From: Pseudomonas sp. JAI120
Lineage (GTDB): Bacteria > Pseudomonadota > Gammaproteobacteria > Pseudomonadales > Pseudomonadaceae
Direction of reading: 5' to 3'
Assembly: GCF_014207255.1 (NCBI RefSeq)
Contig: NZ_JACHCZ010000001.1
Span: 1,479,378 to 1,543,377 of the forward strand
DNA: 64,000 bases
Part shown: one piece after another, positions 43,482-53,328 of the stretch
Layout: each line of letters starts with the position of its first letter
Position numbering within the stretch: position 1 is the first letter of the stretch
Program-made: the position numbers and the translations under genes
Notes under the pieces: model-generated
Seen by the model: the letters and a program-made list of their open reading frames with translations, nothing else
Databases searched by the model: none
Told to the model about the DNA's origin: nothing

Positions 43482-45539
43482 TCAGCTCAGGCGAAACCGT
43501 GCGGTGTTATCACTCAACGCCTGGCTGCCTTTGCTCAAGGTGTCTGCCGCACGGTTTACCGCGCGCGCGCCGTCGAGCAGGCGCCCGGCGGCCTGGTCGA
43601 CTTGCTGGATATTGCCGCTCACTTCATCCGCCGTCGCCGCCTGCTCCTCCACCGCCGTGGCGATTTGCGCCAGGGTGTCGGTGACGTTCTGCACCGCGCC
43701 GGCAATCTCGCCCAGGCGCGTGCCCAGGCCGGTGACGGACTCGGCATCGGTCAACGCCTGCTCGCACGCGGCGCCCATCAGCGTCACCGCCTGGCTCACC
43801 GTGGCGCGCAGGCTGTCGACGGTGCCGGCGATCTGCGCCGTCGACGCCTGGGTGCGTTGCGACAGGCTGCGCACTTCATCGGCAACCACCGCAAAGCCAC
43901 GGCCCTGCTCGCCTGCGCGGGCGGCTTCGATGGCTGCGTTGAGCGCCAGCAGGTTGGTCTGCTCGGCGATGCCGCGAATGGTGTCCACCACCGATTGAAT
44001 CTGCTGGCCTTGCTGGCTGACCTGCTGCAAGGCGTCCGAGGTATCGGTCAGGCGCTGGTTGAGCTGCTGGATGCTGGCGGTGGTGCGCTGGCTGTCGCGG
44101 CTGCTGTCTTCGGCGATGCGCCGGGTGTGCTGGGCACTGCCCGAGGCCTGTTCGCAGCTGCGCGCGACGCCCATGGACGTGGCGGCCAACTGCGTGGCGG
44201 CGGCGGCGATCTGGCTGATCTGGTGCTGCTGGTCCTCGACTTCGCTGAGGGTGCTGCCCGATTGCGAATTAAGGGTGAGCACCGCCGAGCCAAGCTGCTG
44301 GGTTTCGTGATTGACGCCGAGCAGGCTGGTGCGCAATTGCACCACCGCGACGTTCAGCGCGGTACTGATGGCCGCGAGTTCGTCGCGCCCTTCCACCGTC
44401 ACGGCCACGCACAGGTTGCCGTCGCGCAGGGACTCGGCCAACGTGGTGATGCCACTGGCGCTGCGACGGATGGACGCTTGCAGGCACATGAACAGGTACA
44501 GCGCCGCCAGGGCCAACAGGCTGAACGTCGCCACCATCGGTATGAATTGCGTGTTCGCGTGCTCGTGGTAGTAGTCCAGGCGCGCATCCATCGACGTCAG
44601 CGACCGAATGCGCAGCGCGCCGAGCGACTCGAGCGTGGCGTCGATACTGCGCTCGAAACCGGCTGTATCCAGCTTGATGCTGCCGCCGAACACGCCGTCG
44701 TCGAGCACTTTGAGTTCGTTATCCAACAACTGCAGGCTGGTGTCGTATTGCGCTGTCCACGGCTCCATGCCGGCGTACTGCTTGGCCTTGAGCGAAGCCG
44801 CAGCCTTGACCAGTTGATCCCGCGCATCGCCGATGCGGCTGCGCAGGTCGCGCATCTGCAAACGGCTCTGCAAGGTGAACTGCCCCGAAGAAATCGAGGA
44901 CTGCCCGACACTGGCCATCCGCCCGATGCGCTCGATCAGGTCGGGCGTTTGCTGGGTGCCGATCTGCATGAGCATGTAGGTTTCCAACCAGGGGTCGAGG
45001 ATCAGGCCGGCGTCGAGGGTGATCTGTTCGCGCAGGGCCTGCATCGCCGTCAGCGCAGCGGTGAAGCGGTCGTAGCCATCCGGCCACCAGCCAACGGTGC
45101 GCAGGGACGCCGAGTCCATGCCCTTGACCGTGGCCTGCAACGCCTCGAAGCGGGCCAGGACATCAGCGCCGGCGCTCTGGGTTTTCAAAGCATCACCGAG
45201 AGCTTGCAGGCTTTGCAGGATCACCGGGAAATTGGCATCGACCTTATCCATCGCCGCCTTCGCCGCTGGCGTCGGGGCATGCAGGATGTCCGCCGCCTTC
45301 CAGCGCGCAGCCAGGTTACGTTGGGCGCTCAGTTGGCCGTCCAGCGCATCCAGGGCCAATAGTTGACGAAGACCGGACTGCTCAGCGGAAATCACGCTTA
45401 ATTTGTCGCGATAGTCCTGGCCGATCATCCACAGGCTTCCGGCCAAGGGGAGCATGAACAGGAAAAACAGAACCTGGAACTTGCGCGCGAAGCCGAAACG
45501 TCCGAGCAGGCGGATACCAGGTGATAAAAAGCTGTGCAT
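43482..45539 (-). CDS. Methyl-accepting chemotaxis protein
   Basis: ATG 45539 ([20 protein letters not shown]) gives 685 residues. TM1 is at about 20-42 and TM2 at about 325-347 ([23 protein letters not shown]). They enclose a long (about 280-residue) all-helical periplasmic sensor. A HAMP follows, then the signalling domain with hairpin tip [23 protein letters not shown]. There is no C-terminal CheR pentapeptide. The ligand cannot be told from sequence. Confidence 0.92.
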   Translation of the reverse strand: MHSFLSPGIRLLGRFGFARKFQVLFFLFMLPLAGSLWMIGQDYRDKLSVISAEQSGLRQLLALDALDGQLSAQRNLAARWKAADILHAPTPAAKAAMDKVDANFPVILQSLQALGDALKTQSAGADVLARFEALQATVKGMDSASLRTVGWWPDGYDRFTAALTAMQALREQITLDAGLILDPWLETYMLMQIGTQQTPDLIERIGRMASVGQSSISSGQFTLQSRLQMRDLRSRIGDARDQLVKAAASLKAKQYAGMEPWTAQYDTSLQLLDNELKVLDDGVFGGSIKLDTAGFERSIDATLESLGALRIRSLTSMDARLDYYHEHANTQFIPMVATFSLLALAALYLFMCLQASIRRSASGITTLAESLRDGNLCVAVTVEGRDELAAISTALNVAVVQLRTSLLGVNHETQQLGSAVLTLNSQSGSTLSEVEDQQHQISQIAAAATQLAATSMGVARSCEQASGSAQHTRRIAEDSSRDSQRTTASIQQLNQRLTDTSDALQQVSQQGQQIQSVVDTIRGIAEQTNLLALNAAIEAARAGEQGRGFAVVADEVRSLSQRTQASTAQIAGTVDSLRATVSQAVTLMGAACEQALTDAESVTGLGTRLGEIAGAVQNVTDTLAQIATAVEEQAATADEVSGNIQQVDQAAGRLLDGARAVNRAADTLSKGSQALSDNTARFRLS

Positions 45540-45860
45540 GTCCGACCACTCCCGAAAACAACCCACCCGGCGCACCGCTGGGCGAAGCCTTGAAATAAAT
45601 GAAAGCAAAATGCCATGTCATTGATTGGTAAGGCTCTAGCAAGATACGGGCCGCTCACACCCAGCCCCGAAACAGGGCGTTCGCTGCACGAACGCCCCAC
45701 CTCGCGTGCGCGAAAATGGGGCAAAAGCACTCAGTAGCGACAAGGCCGCTGTCACCGCCGGAGACGACTGACCGAGGTACGTTCCAAAACGCCCTCAATC
45801 ACAAGCATCCTATCGGCCGCGTACGGGGAGAACTTGAAGGGCCGTCATCGGGAAGAAGTG
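45540..45860. other. Gene-free stretch upstream of the chemoreceptor
   Basis: These 321 bases hold the chemoreceptor's upstream region and nothing else I can support: no tRNA, repeat or convincing ORF. The run from trmK ends at 45861. Confidence 0.4.
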
Positions 45861-46559
45861 TTATCCAGCCAGTAACGCAGTAATCCATCTTGCCTGCCGT
45901 GCAATTTCCGCGACCTTATCTTCCGGCACGGCCTGCCGCGCATGCTCGAAACTGGCCAGGGTCTTCTGCTTCTGACGCAGCATGCGCTGCCACTTGGCCA
46001 GGAACACCGGGCTGCGCGCCTGCATCTGCAGGGGGCCGAAGTACAGTTGTTCGGCGCTGTAGATCACCGGCGTGGTGCGTTCGGCGACGATGATTTCGTA
46101 GTAGAAACGGTTTTCCCGCAGCAGCTCTTCATCGAGGAGGGTGTAACCGTTTTCCATCAACCAGTGACGCAACGGTTGTTCGCCGCCATTGGGTTGCAGG
46201 ATCAGGCGTTCGTGACCGCGGAGGTGGGCCTTGCCGCCTTCGAGGATGTCGCGGATCGTTTCGCCGCCCATGCCGCAGACGCTGATCGCGGTGATCGCGT
46301 CTGCCGGCTTTATCGCCGCCAGACCATCGGCCAGGCGCACCGTAACGTGCTGCTCCAGGCCGTTCTCCCGCACGGTGCGCTCGGCCGCCTGGAACGGCGT
46401 GATCGCCACCTCGCCCGCCACCGCGGCCTCGATCACGCCACGGCGCATCAAGGCCACCGGCAGGTAGGCGTGGTCCGAGCCGATATCGGCCAGCCGCGCG
46501 CCCATCGGCACATGCGCCGCCACGCGCTCCAGGCGCATGGACAAGGTGTGTTCGTTCAA
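45861..46559 (-). CDS. trmK: tRNA (adenine(22)-N1)-methyltransferase family protein TrmK
   Basis: The start is TTG 46559 with AAGGA seven bases upstream (232 residues); ATG at 46538 is the alternative. The SAM-binding Rossmann motif is GARLADIGSDHAYLPVAL and the catalytic block is AISVCGMGGETIRDIL; ERLILQPNGGEQPLRHWL follows. The C-terminal coiled helix (LAKWQRMLRQKQKTLASFEHA) is typical. It lies 13 bases after the GntR gene and may share its transcript. Confidence 0.87.
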   Translation of the reverse strand: MNEHTLSMRLERVAAHVPMGARLADIGSDHAYLPVALMRRGVIEAAVAGEVAITPFQAAERTVRENGLEQHVTVRLADGLAAIKPADAITAISVCGMGGETIRDILEGGKAHLRGHERLILQPNGGEQPLRHWLMENGYTLLDEELLRENRFYYEIIVAERTTPVIYSAEQLYFGPLQMQARSPVFLAKWQRMLRQKQKTLASFEHARQAVPEDKVAEIARQARWITALLAG

Positions 46560-46572
46560 CCTGTGTTCCTTT

Positions 46573-47283
46573 TTATTCGCCGGAAAATCGATCCCGGCTG
46601 TTGGTCAGATGCAACACCATCGCCGCCCGCGCCGCGTCCGGGTCCTGGCGCCTGATTGCGTTGAAGATCGCCTCATGTTCCAGGTTCGCCAATTGCCCGA
46701 GCTTGGCGAAGTCCGCCCCGCCACGTTCGGCGCCTTTCACTTGGGTACGCGGAATCATCGCATTGCCCAGGTGCAGCATGATCTCGGTGAAGAAGGTATT
46801 GCCGGTGGCTTCGGCGATCAACTGGTGGAAACGCTTGTCCTCTTCCACACAGCTGTCGTTGTTGGCCAGCGAGGCCTGGTAGTCGTCCAGCGCGGCGCGC
46901 ATGTGGGCAAGCTGCTCGTCGGTCCTGCGCACGGCGGCCAGTGCCACTGCCTGCACCTCCAGGCCCAGGCGCAGCTCGAGCATGTTGCGCACGCTGGCGA
47001 CGGTGTCCACATGCAGGCGCAAACCTTGCTGGGCCTGTTGCGCCAGCACGAAGGTGCCGATGCCATGGCGCGTCTCCACCAGCCCCGAGGCTTGCAGCTT
47101 GGACAGCGCCTCGCGCACCACGGTACGGCTCACCCCATGCTCAAGCACGATGGTGGATTCGGACGGCAGCTTTTCACCCGGCTTCAACTGCCCAAGCAGG
47201 ATGCGCTGGGTCAGGGCGTCAAGCACGCCTTGGGCCAGGTTGTTGGAGCGTCTACGAACGGGGGGGCCGTTTTCAATGGGCAT
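46573..47283 (-). CDS. GntR/FadR-family regulator, likely of glucarate genes
   Basis: ATG 47283 (MPIENGPPVRRRSNNLAQGVLDALTQRI) gives 236 residues. The winged HTH (about 14-80, LPSESTIVLEHGVSRTVVREALSKLQASGLVETRHGIGTFV) is followed by an all-helical FCD ligand domain with metal-ligand residues (ELRLGLE...DKRFHQLIAEATGN...LEHEAIFNAI). It is divergent from gudP-gudD. Two FadR-type operators lie in the shared region, so control by a sugar acid is likely. Confidence 0.9.
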   Translation of the reverse strand: MPIENGPPVRRRSNNLAQGVLDALTQRILLGQLKPGEKLPSESTIVLEHGVSRTVVREALSKLQASGLVETRHGIGTFVLAQQAQQGLRLHVDTVASVRNMLELRLGLEVQAVALAAVRRTDEQLAHMRAALDDYQASLANNDSCVEEDKRFHQLIAEATGNTFFTEIMLHLGNAMIPRTQVKGAERGGADFAKLGQLANLEHEAIFNAIRRQDPDAARAAMVLHLTNSRDRFSGE

Positions 47284-47346
47284 AGTTACGAATCCACGGG
47301 GTTGGGCAGGAGGGAGCTTAACATCCCGCCCCACGGCGTAACCCCA

Positions 47347-47448
47347 CTGTAGGAGCGAGCTTGCTCGCGAAGAACCTGAGGGCGCCGCGTTTATCCAGGC
47401 TGCCCGCATTATCGTTGACGTTTTTCGCGAGCAAGCTCGCTCCTACAG
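47347..47448. repeat. REP doublet with 25-bp perfect arms
   Basis: CTGTAGGAGCGAGCTTGCTC (then GCGAA) at 47347-47371 is perfectly complementary to 47424-47448, with a 52-bp spacer. It sits between the regulator gene and the gud operators. Confidence 0.9.
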
Positions 47449-47479
47449 GTTGGGGTGCGAGTGAAAAAAAGCGCCCTAC

Positions 47480-47490
47480 TTGTATGACAA
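47480..47490. promoter_or_regulatory. TTGT-ATG-ACAA palindrome, candidate GntR/FadR operator
   Basis: A perfect TTGTNNNACAA palindrome, the spacing used by FadR-type GntR regulators, between the regulator gene and gudP. Confidence 0.6.
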
Positions 47491-47644
47491 CCAACATTAA
47501 TGGCCGCCAGCGCCACCCTTTCAAAAGCCCTCTCAACCATCTTTAAAACCCCACCCCAACCTGCAAAATAACCAAAAAAGCACTAAATACTGGCTCTTAT
47601 AAACACAAAAACATCATCACCGCATTGCGAACTCCAGAAATCAA

Positions 47645-47667
47645 CTTGTATGATGTCTATCAACAAG
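47645..47667. promoter_or_regulatory. Second FadR-type operator candidate
   Basis: CTTGTATGAT and ATCAACAAG form a near-palindrome (one extra base in the left arm), sharing the CTTGTATGA core with 47479-47487. It lies 45-65 bases upstream of the gudP start. Confidence 0.55.
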
Positions 47668-47710
47668 ACACGCAAACCCGCATAAAAATAATCAGGGGGA
47701 GTTTTGAATT

Positions 47711-49072
47711 GTGAACAATTCAAGCCATGCATCTGCCACACCAGACAGTGATTCGGTCCTCGCGCAAGCCGTGAGAAAAGTGAAGAGCCATGTGCTCCCA
47801 CTGTTCGTGATCATGTTCATCCTCAACTACATCGACCGGGTCAATATCGGCTTTGTGCGCACGCACATGGAAACTGACCTGGGCATCGGCGCTGCCGCCT
47901 ATGGGTTTGGCGCCGGGCTGTTCTTCATTGGCTACGCGCTCTTTGAAGTGCCCTCGAACATGCTGCTGCAAAAGGTCGGCGCGCGCATCTGGCTGACCCG
48001 CATCATGTTCACCTGGGGCGTCGTCGCCACGCTGATGGCGTTCATCCAGAACGAAACCCACTTCTACATCCTGCGCTTTCTACTGGGCGTGGCCGAAGCC
48101 GGCTTCTTCCCTGGGGTGATCTACTACTTCACGCGCTGGCTACCGGGGGTTGAGCGCGGCAAAGCCATCGCGATTTTCCTCAGTGGCTCGGCGGTGGCCT
48201 CGCTGATCTCCGGCCCGCTGTCAGGCGCACTGCTGCAGATCGAAGGATTTGGCTTCCACGGCTGGCAATGGATGTTCGCCATCGAAGGCCTGGCCTCGGT
48301 GGTGATCGGTTTCTTCGTGTGGTTCTGGCTCGATTCCAAGCCCCACGACGCCAAGTGGATGACCCGCGAAGAACAGGACGCTCTGGTCAACGCCATCGAC
48401 CAGGAACAGCGCGAGCGGGAAGCCCTGACCAGCATCAAGCCGACCATCGGCAAGCTGCTCAAGGACCGCCAGATCCTGCTGTTCTGCGCCCTGTACTTCT
48501 GCATTCAACTGACGATCTACGCGGCGACGTTCTGGCTGCCGAGCATCATCAAGAAGATGGGCGACCTGAGCGATGTGCAGGTCGGCTTCTTCAACTCGAT
48601 CCCGTGGCTGATCTCGATCATCGCCATGTATGCCTTCGCGACGCTGTCGGGCAAATTCAAGTTCCAGCAGGCCTGGGTCGCGGCGGCGCTGTTGATTGCG
48701 GCGGCGGGCATGTTCATGTCCACCACCGGCGGGCCGATCTTCGCGTTCGTGGCAATCTGTTTTGCGGCCATTGGGTTCAAGTCGGCGTCCTCGCTGTTCT
48801 GGCCGATCCCACAGGGTTACCTGGATGTGCGCATCGCCGCTGCCGTGATCGCCTTGATCAACTCCATCGGCAACCTGGGTGGCTTCGTCGCGCCGACCAC
48901 CTTTGGCTTTCTGGAGCAGACCACCGGTTCGATCCAGGGTGGTCTCTACGGTTTGGCCGGCACGTCGGTGCTCGCCGCGATTCTGGTGTTCTTTGCCAAG
49001 ACCGCCCCCTCCGCCGCTTTGACTTCGCCAAGCGTGACGCCAACGAGCGCCGCCGTCAGCAAACCTCTTTGA
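47711..49072 (+). CDS. gudP: MFS D-glucarate/galactarate transporter (GudP-like)
   Basis: It starts with GTG 47711, ten bases after AGGGGGAG; 453 residues. Twelve membrane helices of the anion:cation symporter MFS family, with [21 protein letters not shown], the loop [15 protein letters not shown] and [23 protein letters not shown]. It is followed 19 bases later by glucarate dehydratase, which fixes the likely substrate. Confidence 0.88.
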   Translation: MNNSSHASATPDSDSVLAQAVRKVKSHVLPLFVIMFILNYIDRVNIGFVRTHMETDLGIGAAAYGFGAGLFFIGYALFEVPSNMLLQKVGARIWLTRIMFTWGVVATLMAFIQNETHFYILRFLLGVAEAGFFPGVIYYFTRWLPGVERGKAIAIFLSGSAVASLISGPLSGALLQIEGFGFHGWQWMFAIEGLASVVIGFFVWFWLDSKPHDAKWMTREEQDALVNAIDQEQREREALTSIKPTIGKLLKDRQILLFCALYFCIQLTIYAATFWLPSIIKKMGDLSDVQVGFFNSIPWLISIIAMYAFATLSGKFKFQQAWVAAALLIAAAGMFMSTTGGPIFAFVAICFAAIGFKSASSLFWPIPQGYLDVRIAAAVIALINSIGNLGGFVAPTTFGFLEQTTGSIQGGLYGLAGTSVLAAILVFFAKTAPSAALTSPSVTPTSAAVSKPL

Positions 49073-49091
49073 GCCTATCCAGGAACTTGCC

Positions 49092-50417
49092 ATGAATACT
49101 CCCGTCGTCACCCATTTCCAGGTCATCCCCGTCGCCGGCCACGACAGCATGCTGCTCAACCTGAGCGGCGCCCACGGGCCATTTTTTACCCGCAACATCG
49201 TGATTCTCAAGGACAGCAGCGGCAACACCGGCGTCGGTGAAGTGCCCGGTGGCGAACGCATCCGCGAAACCCTGGAAGACGCCCGCAGCCTGGTGATCGG
49301 CCAACCCATCGGCCAGTACCAGCGCATCCTCAACCAGATGCGCAGCACCTTCGCCTCACGGGATTCGGCTGGCCGCGGCCTGCAAACCTTTGACCTGCGC
49401 ATCACCATCCATGCCGTCACCGCCATGGAAGCCGCCCTGCTCGACCTGCTGGGCCAGTTCCTCGAAGTGCCGGTGGCCGCCCTGCTCGGCGAAGGCCAGC
49501 AGCGTGATGCGGTGAAAATGCTCGGCTACCTGTTCTACGTCGGCGACCGCAGCGCCACCGACCTGGCCTACCGCAACGAAGCCGACAACGAGGACGAGTG
49601 GTTTCGCCTGCGCCATGAAACAGCCCTGACCAGCGAGGCCGTGGTGCGCCTGGCCGAAGCCGCCAAAGCCAAATACGGCTTCAACGACTTCAAGCTCAAG
49701 GGCGGCGTATTGAGCGGCGACGCAGAGATCGAAGCCGTCACCGCCCTGGCCGAACGCTTCCCCGATGCGCGCATCACCCTCGACCCCAACGGCGCCTGGT
49801 CATTGAAAGAAGCCATCCGCCTGTGCCGCGATCAGCACCACGTGCTCGCCTACGCCGAAGACCCGTGCGGCGCCGAAAACGGTTACTCGGGGCGCGAAGT
49901 CATGGCCGAATTCCGCCGCGCCACGGGCCTGAAAACCGCCACTAACATGATCGCCACCGACTGGCGCGAAATGGGCCACGCGATCCAACTGCAATCGGTG
50001 GACATCCCCCTGGCCGACCCGCACTTCTGGACGATGCAAGGCTCGGTGCGCGTGGCGCAGATGTGCAATGAGTGGGGCCTGACCTGGGGCTCGCACTCCA
50101 ACAACCACTTCGATATTTCTCTGGCCATGTTCACCCAAGTGGCCGCCGCCGCCCCAGGCGACATCACCGCCATCGACACCCACTGGATCTGGCAGGACGG
50201 CCAGCGCCTGACCCGCGAACCGCTGAAAATCGAAGGCGGTTATGTGAAGGTACCAGCCAAACCGGGCCTGGGCGTGGACATCGACATGGACGCCGTGGCC
50301 AAGGCCCACGAACTGTACAAAGGCATGGGCCTCGGCGCACGGGATGACAGCGTGGCGATGCAGTTCTTGATTCCGGGCTGGCGTTATAACAACAAACAGC
50401 CTTGCCTGGTGCGCTGA
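49092..50417 (+). CDS. gudD: Glucarate dehydratase
   Basis: This enolase-superfamily enzyme dehydrates D-glucarate to 5-keto-4-deoxy-glucarate. The 441-residue length fits GudD. Active-site pieces are the catalytic Lys in FKLKGGVL, metal ligands in ITLDPNGAW and [24 protein letters not shown], and the catalytic His in [13 protein letters not shown]. It is in an operon with gudP. The next enzyme (kdgD or a 2,5-dioxovalerate dehydrogenase) is not in this window. Confidence 0.95.
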   Translation: MNTPVVTHFQVIPVAGHDSMLLNLSGAHGPFFTRNIVILKDSSGNTGVGEVPGGERIRETLEDARSLVIGQPIGQYQRILNQMRSTFASRDSAGRGLQTFDLRITIHAVTAMEAALLDLLGQFLEVPVAALLGEGQQRDAVKMLGYLFYVGDRSATDLAYRNEADNEDEWFRLRHETALTSEAVVRLAEAAKAKYGFNDFKLKGGVLSGDAEIEAVTALAERFPDARITLDPNGAWSLKEAIRLCRDQHHVLAYAEDPCGAENGYSGREVMAEFRRATGLKTATNMIATDWREMGHAIQLQSVDIPLADPHFWTMQGSVRVAQMCNEWGLTWGSHSNNHFDISLAMFTQVAAAAPGDITAIDTHWIWQDGQRLTREPLKIEGGYVKVPAKPGLGVDIDMDAVAKAHELYKGMGLGARDDSVAMQFLIPGWRYNNKQPCLVR

Positions 50418-50466
50418 AGCGCTGGGTTCTGGGGGCGGCTCGGTCTCCAGAGCACAATCAATCCAA

Positions 50467-50555
50467 TGTGGGAGGGGACTTGCTCCCGATTGCGGTGTGT
50501 CAGCCAGACATATATCGACTGGCACTCCGCTATCGGGAGCAAGCCCCCTCCCACA
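50467..50555. repeat. REP doublet after gudD
   Basis: TGTGGGAGGGGACTTGCTCC (then CGAT) at 50467-50490 and its inverted copy at 50532-50555 differ at one position. It lies between gudD and the convergent antidote gene. Confidence 0.85.
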
Positions 50556-50605
50556 GGGGGGCCTCGGTATTTTTCAAGGGTTGTGGTCGCTCGCTAAACC
50601 GCGCG

Positions 50606-50965
50606 TCAGGACTTCCCGGCCCCAGCCCGCCTTGCACTTGCCGTTTTCTTGACTGCCACCGCCGCAATCGGCTGCACAGTCATTTCCACGCCTAACGCCA
50701 GCATCAACTTCTGAATCGTCTCATAACGCGTTTTAGAACCGCCTTTCAGCGTCTTATATAGGCTCTCGCGATTACCCCCCGCAGACTCCGCCACCTTGTT
50801 CACGCCCTGGGCCTTGGCGACCTCGGCAAGCGCTTTCATGAGCACCTGCGGGTCTTGAGATTTCATGCTCTGCGCCAGATAAGCGCTGATGGTTTCCGGG
50901 CTATCGAGGAAGCGCGACGCTTCATAGATGCTGGTACCGGAGGTATCAAGATCGAGGATCGGCAT
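50606..50965 (-). CDS. Putative addiction-module antidote (HigA-like, HI1420 type), apparently solitary
   Basis: ATG 50965 (MPILDLDTSGTSIYEASRFLDSPETISAYLAQSM) gives 119 residues. The N-terminal segment and the HTH (LMKALAEVAKAQGVNKVAESAGGNRESLYKTLKGGSKTRYETIQKLMLALG) fit the HI1420/TIGR02684 antidote family. A basic Lys/Arg/Ala tail follows. Such antidotes normally lie next to a HigB/RelE-like toxin gene just upstream, but no toxin frame is seen there. It may now act as a stand-alone repressor. Confidence 0.82.
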   Translation of the reverse strand: MPILDLDTSGTSIYEASRFLDSPETISAYLAQSMKSQDPQVLMKALAEVAKAQGVNKVAESAGGNRESLYKTLKGGSKTRYETIQKLMLALGVEMTVQPIAAVAVKKTASARRAGAGKS

Positions 50966-51033
50966 GTGAGTCCGGAACACTCCGGAAGAAAAATCCTAGT
51001 CCACCGCTCGCATAAGCAGCCGATCGATACTAT

Positions 51034-51065
51034 TAGCGCCTGTGTCTAATAGCGCCTGTGTCTAA
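51034..51065. repeat. 16-bp perfect direct tandem repeat
   Basis: TAGCGCCTGTGTCTAA occurs twice in direct succession, about 70 bases upstream of the antidote gene, in the spot where a toxin gene would be expected. Confidence 0.8.
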
Positions 51066-51254
51066 CCTTCACCATTCCTCAGCACCTGCGCATTCGCCCG
51101 CTATCACGGTGGCTGACACTCCGCCATCGGGGGCAAGCTGAGGCGGCAAACGATAGAGATGAAGCCCAAAGAAAACGTCCTGCACAGCCGCTTCACTTTG
51201 CGTAAAATGCGAGCCGTTCTCGATCAGGAAGACTCAACCCAGGAGGGGTAACGC

Positions 51255-51761
51255 TTGAAACCGCTTGACACCCACGCGCCAAAACACGCCGACACGGCCA
51301 TCACACGACTTAAGCTCAAAGACCAACTGGCCGTAGACCCTTACAAGGCATTGGCACTGCTGGAAAGCGCCCTCCTCTGTTTTGTAACGACGGCTCTTAT
51401 GCTGTTTGTTGCACAAAGCGTCGGCATAACCGACACATTCAAGAGCAACGTCCTCTATGGCGGCACCCTGGGTGGATGCATAGGGGCGATGTACAGGATG
51501 TACCACGACGCAGCACTTTCCGAGTCGAGCATTGCCAGGCATATCAGCCCCACTGCACTGCAAAACGCGATGCTCGCCTTGAAGTATTCCAAGACGCCGG
51601 AAGGCGTTTACTACCCGAACAAACGCATGTTCACCCCATTTCATCGGTGCGATTCAGAGCGGATCACGCTCACCCCACTGGATGGGGGCACGCGCTTCAC
51701 AGGTCCCTATTTGAAGCTGAAAGCGCTGTCGGCCAGGCTGATGGAGCAGGAAGGGATTTGA
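51255..51761 (+). CDS. Hypothetical membrane protein
   Basis: The start is TTG 51255 (TTGAAACCGCTTGAC), preceded six bases earlier by a strong AGGAGGGG. The 168-residue protein has two predicted transmembrane helices (about 36-58 ALLESALLCFVTTALMLFVAQSVG and 68-85 LYGGTLGGCIGAMYRMY) and a cytoplasmic C-terminal tail. No family recognised. Confidence 0.65.
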   Translation: MKPLDTHAPKHADTAITRLKLKDQLAVDPYKALALLESALLCFVTTALMLFVAQSVGITDTFKSNVLYGGTLGGCIGAMYRMYHDAALSESSIARHISPTALQNAMLALKYSKTPEGVYYPNKRMFTPFHRCDSERITLTPLDGGTRFTGPYLKLKALSARLMEQEGI

Positions 51762-52049
51762 GTCAACCGGACGTGGCCATTCATACCTGAAAGGCCATGG
51801 CATTTGCCTAACGACAAGGACGTAGGCAGTGATGATAAAACAGCGATGTTCCCGGGCCTTCAGCCTTCTATGGCGTACGCATATGGTGTATTTCATCTAC
51901 TCAGGCGCGCTCCAGTGCAGATGACATGATCGCTGCACAAGCAGAAGACGCAGCGGCAACCAGCGCTGTGCCTAAATGGCCATAACCTGGGGGCTATAGG
52001 CGGATCTGGATTGCCGCCGTTGACCTTCCCTACCCGACGCTACTCACGT

Positions 52050-52556
52050 TCAAGCCCGCGTGGGCAACTTCCAATTCGGCCGGACGAAGTGGCAGGTATA
52101 CCCGTTCGGTATCCGCTCCAGATAATCCTGATGCTCCGGCTCCGCCTCCCAAAACTCCCTGGCGGGCTCAATTTCCGTGGCCACAGGCCCAGGCCACAGC
52201 TTGGAGGCATCCACGTCAGCCGCGGTATCTTCGGCAATATCCCTTTGCTGCTCGCTCAGGTAGTAAATCGCCGAACGATAGCTTGGCCCAAGATCATTGC
52301 CCTGACGATTCGGCGTGCTCGGGTCATGGATCTGGAAAAAGAACTCAAGGATCTGCCGGTAGGAAATCACCGCCGGGTCAAACACGATCTCAATCGCTTC
52401 AGCATGGTTGCCATGGTTGCGGTAGGTAGCATTCGGCACATCGCCACCGGTGTAGCCGACGCGCGTGTGCAGCACGCCGGGGTAGCGTCGCAACAGGTCC
52501 TGCATGCCCCAGAAGCAGCCGCCGGCGAGGATGGCGGTTTCGGTTGGGTTGGTCAT
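52050..52556 (-). CDS. msrA: Peptide-methionine (S)-S-oxide reductase
   Basis: The 168-residue enzyme reduces methionine-S-sulfoxide in proteins. The catalytic GCFWG motif (Cys14) is followed by [60 protein letters not shown] and a C-terminal RPNWKLP. It is a minimal-length MsrA; resolving cysteines are not obvious in the short tail (only one more Cys, in YTCHF). Confidence 0.93.
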   Translation of the reverse strand: MTNPTETAILAGGCFWGMQDLLRRYPGVLHTRVGYTGGDVPNATYRNHGNHAEAIEIVFDPAVISYRQILEFFFQIHDPSTPNRQGNDLGPSYRSAIYYLSEQQRDIAEDTAADVDASKLWPGPVATEIEPAREFWEAEPEHQDYLERIPNGYTCHFVRPNWKLPTRA

Positions 52557-52650
52557 GGTCTGTCCTTGCGGTTAATGGAGACAGGGATAGTTATGGGGCA
52601 ATGCTGAGCAATACCAAGTTCAATCAAAGAAAAACTGCCCCCCTAGCGAC

Positions 52651-53232
52651 TCAAGGTTTATTCCTGGAACGAAACGCCGCCACCTTCATCCGGTTGCCGC
52701 AGGTCGCCATGCTGCACCAGCGGCGGCGGTGTGATTTGCTCAGGTCATGGAACAGCAGCACGCAATCATGGGCCTCGCACTGGCGGACGAATTCAAACTT
52801 ATCGTTCGTGACCAAGCCCACCAGCGACTCGGCCACCGGCCCAAGCAGGCTGGCCGGGCTGCTGTCCCGAGGATGCGTGGCAAGCCGAAATGCCTTCTGC
52901 TCCTGCGCCCATTCCAGCCTGCTCACCGGGCGACCCGCTTCAAGCACCTGGTTGATCACCGCAAGATCGACGGGAACGCCTGTCATTGCCGCATTCACCA
53001 CCGCCCTTGAACTCGCGCGAAGCGTGCGAGCGAGGGCCAGCAGCCCATTCGGCGCCTTCGGGTCAACCTGCTCGGGCAACAGCCCCGCTTGGGTCAGCCA
53101 GCTCATAACGCTGTGATCATCGACGAAGCAGTCATGGCGCTGATCACCCACCCCGTACTCGGAGTTGATGAAATCGAGGGCAAGGTTGTCAGCCAGAAAA
53201 AGTGCGCCTGAAGCAGTGCTGTTCGGATTCAT
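52651..53232 (-). CDS. ABATE/CGNR zinc-finger regulator
   Basis: ATG 53232 (MNPNSTASGALFLADNLALDFINSEYG) gives 193 residues. The N-terminal ABATE (stress-induced) domain leads to a C-terminal CGNR zinc finger with CEAHDCVLLF and CSMATCGNRMKVAAFRSR (two Cys pairs). CGNR proteins are putative transcription regulators. It is divergent from the exported alpha/beta hydrolase with GGTTAC-type repeats between, which suggests it controls that gene. Confidence 0.87.
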   Translation of the reverse strand: MNPNSTASGALFLADNLALDFINSEYGVGDQRHDCFVDDHSVMSWLTQAGLLPEQVDPKAPNGLLALARTLRASSRAVVNAAMTGVPVDLAVINQVLEAGRPVSRLEWAQEQKAFRLATHPRDSSPASLLGPVAESLVGLVTNDKFEFVRQCEAHDCVLLFHDLSKSHRRRWCSMATCGNRMKVAAFRSRNKP

Positions 53233-53241
53233 GGGCAGCCT

Positions 53242-53313
53242 GTAACCAATAAAATATGTTTGACAGGTTACCAAATCCAGGCATAACCTTCAAACACCAA
53301 CTTTAACGGTTAC
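53242..53313. promoter_or_regulatory. Candidate operator array and promoter between ABATE/CGNR and hydrolase genes
   Basis: GTAACC (53242-53247) is inverted relative to GGTTAC (53266-53271), and a second GGTTAC lies at 53308-53313. TTGACA (53260-53265) and CATAAC (53282-53287), 16 bases apart, make a plausible rightward promoter. One GGTTAC sits directly after the -35. Confidence 0.6.
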
Positions 53314-53328
53314 AAAGGAAGCCACACC

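Noticed and set aside
43092..45362. Very long open frame of 756 codons on the plus strand
   Set aside because: It lies antisense to the chemoreceptor gene and its composition (His, Arg, Gln, Gly) is that of a GC-rich shadow frame. The minus-strand frame has clear receptor domains.
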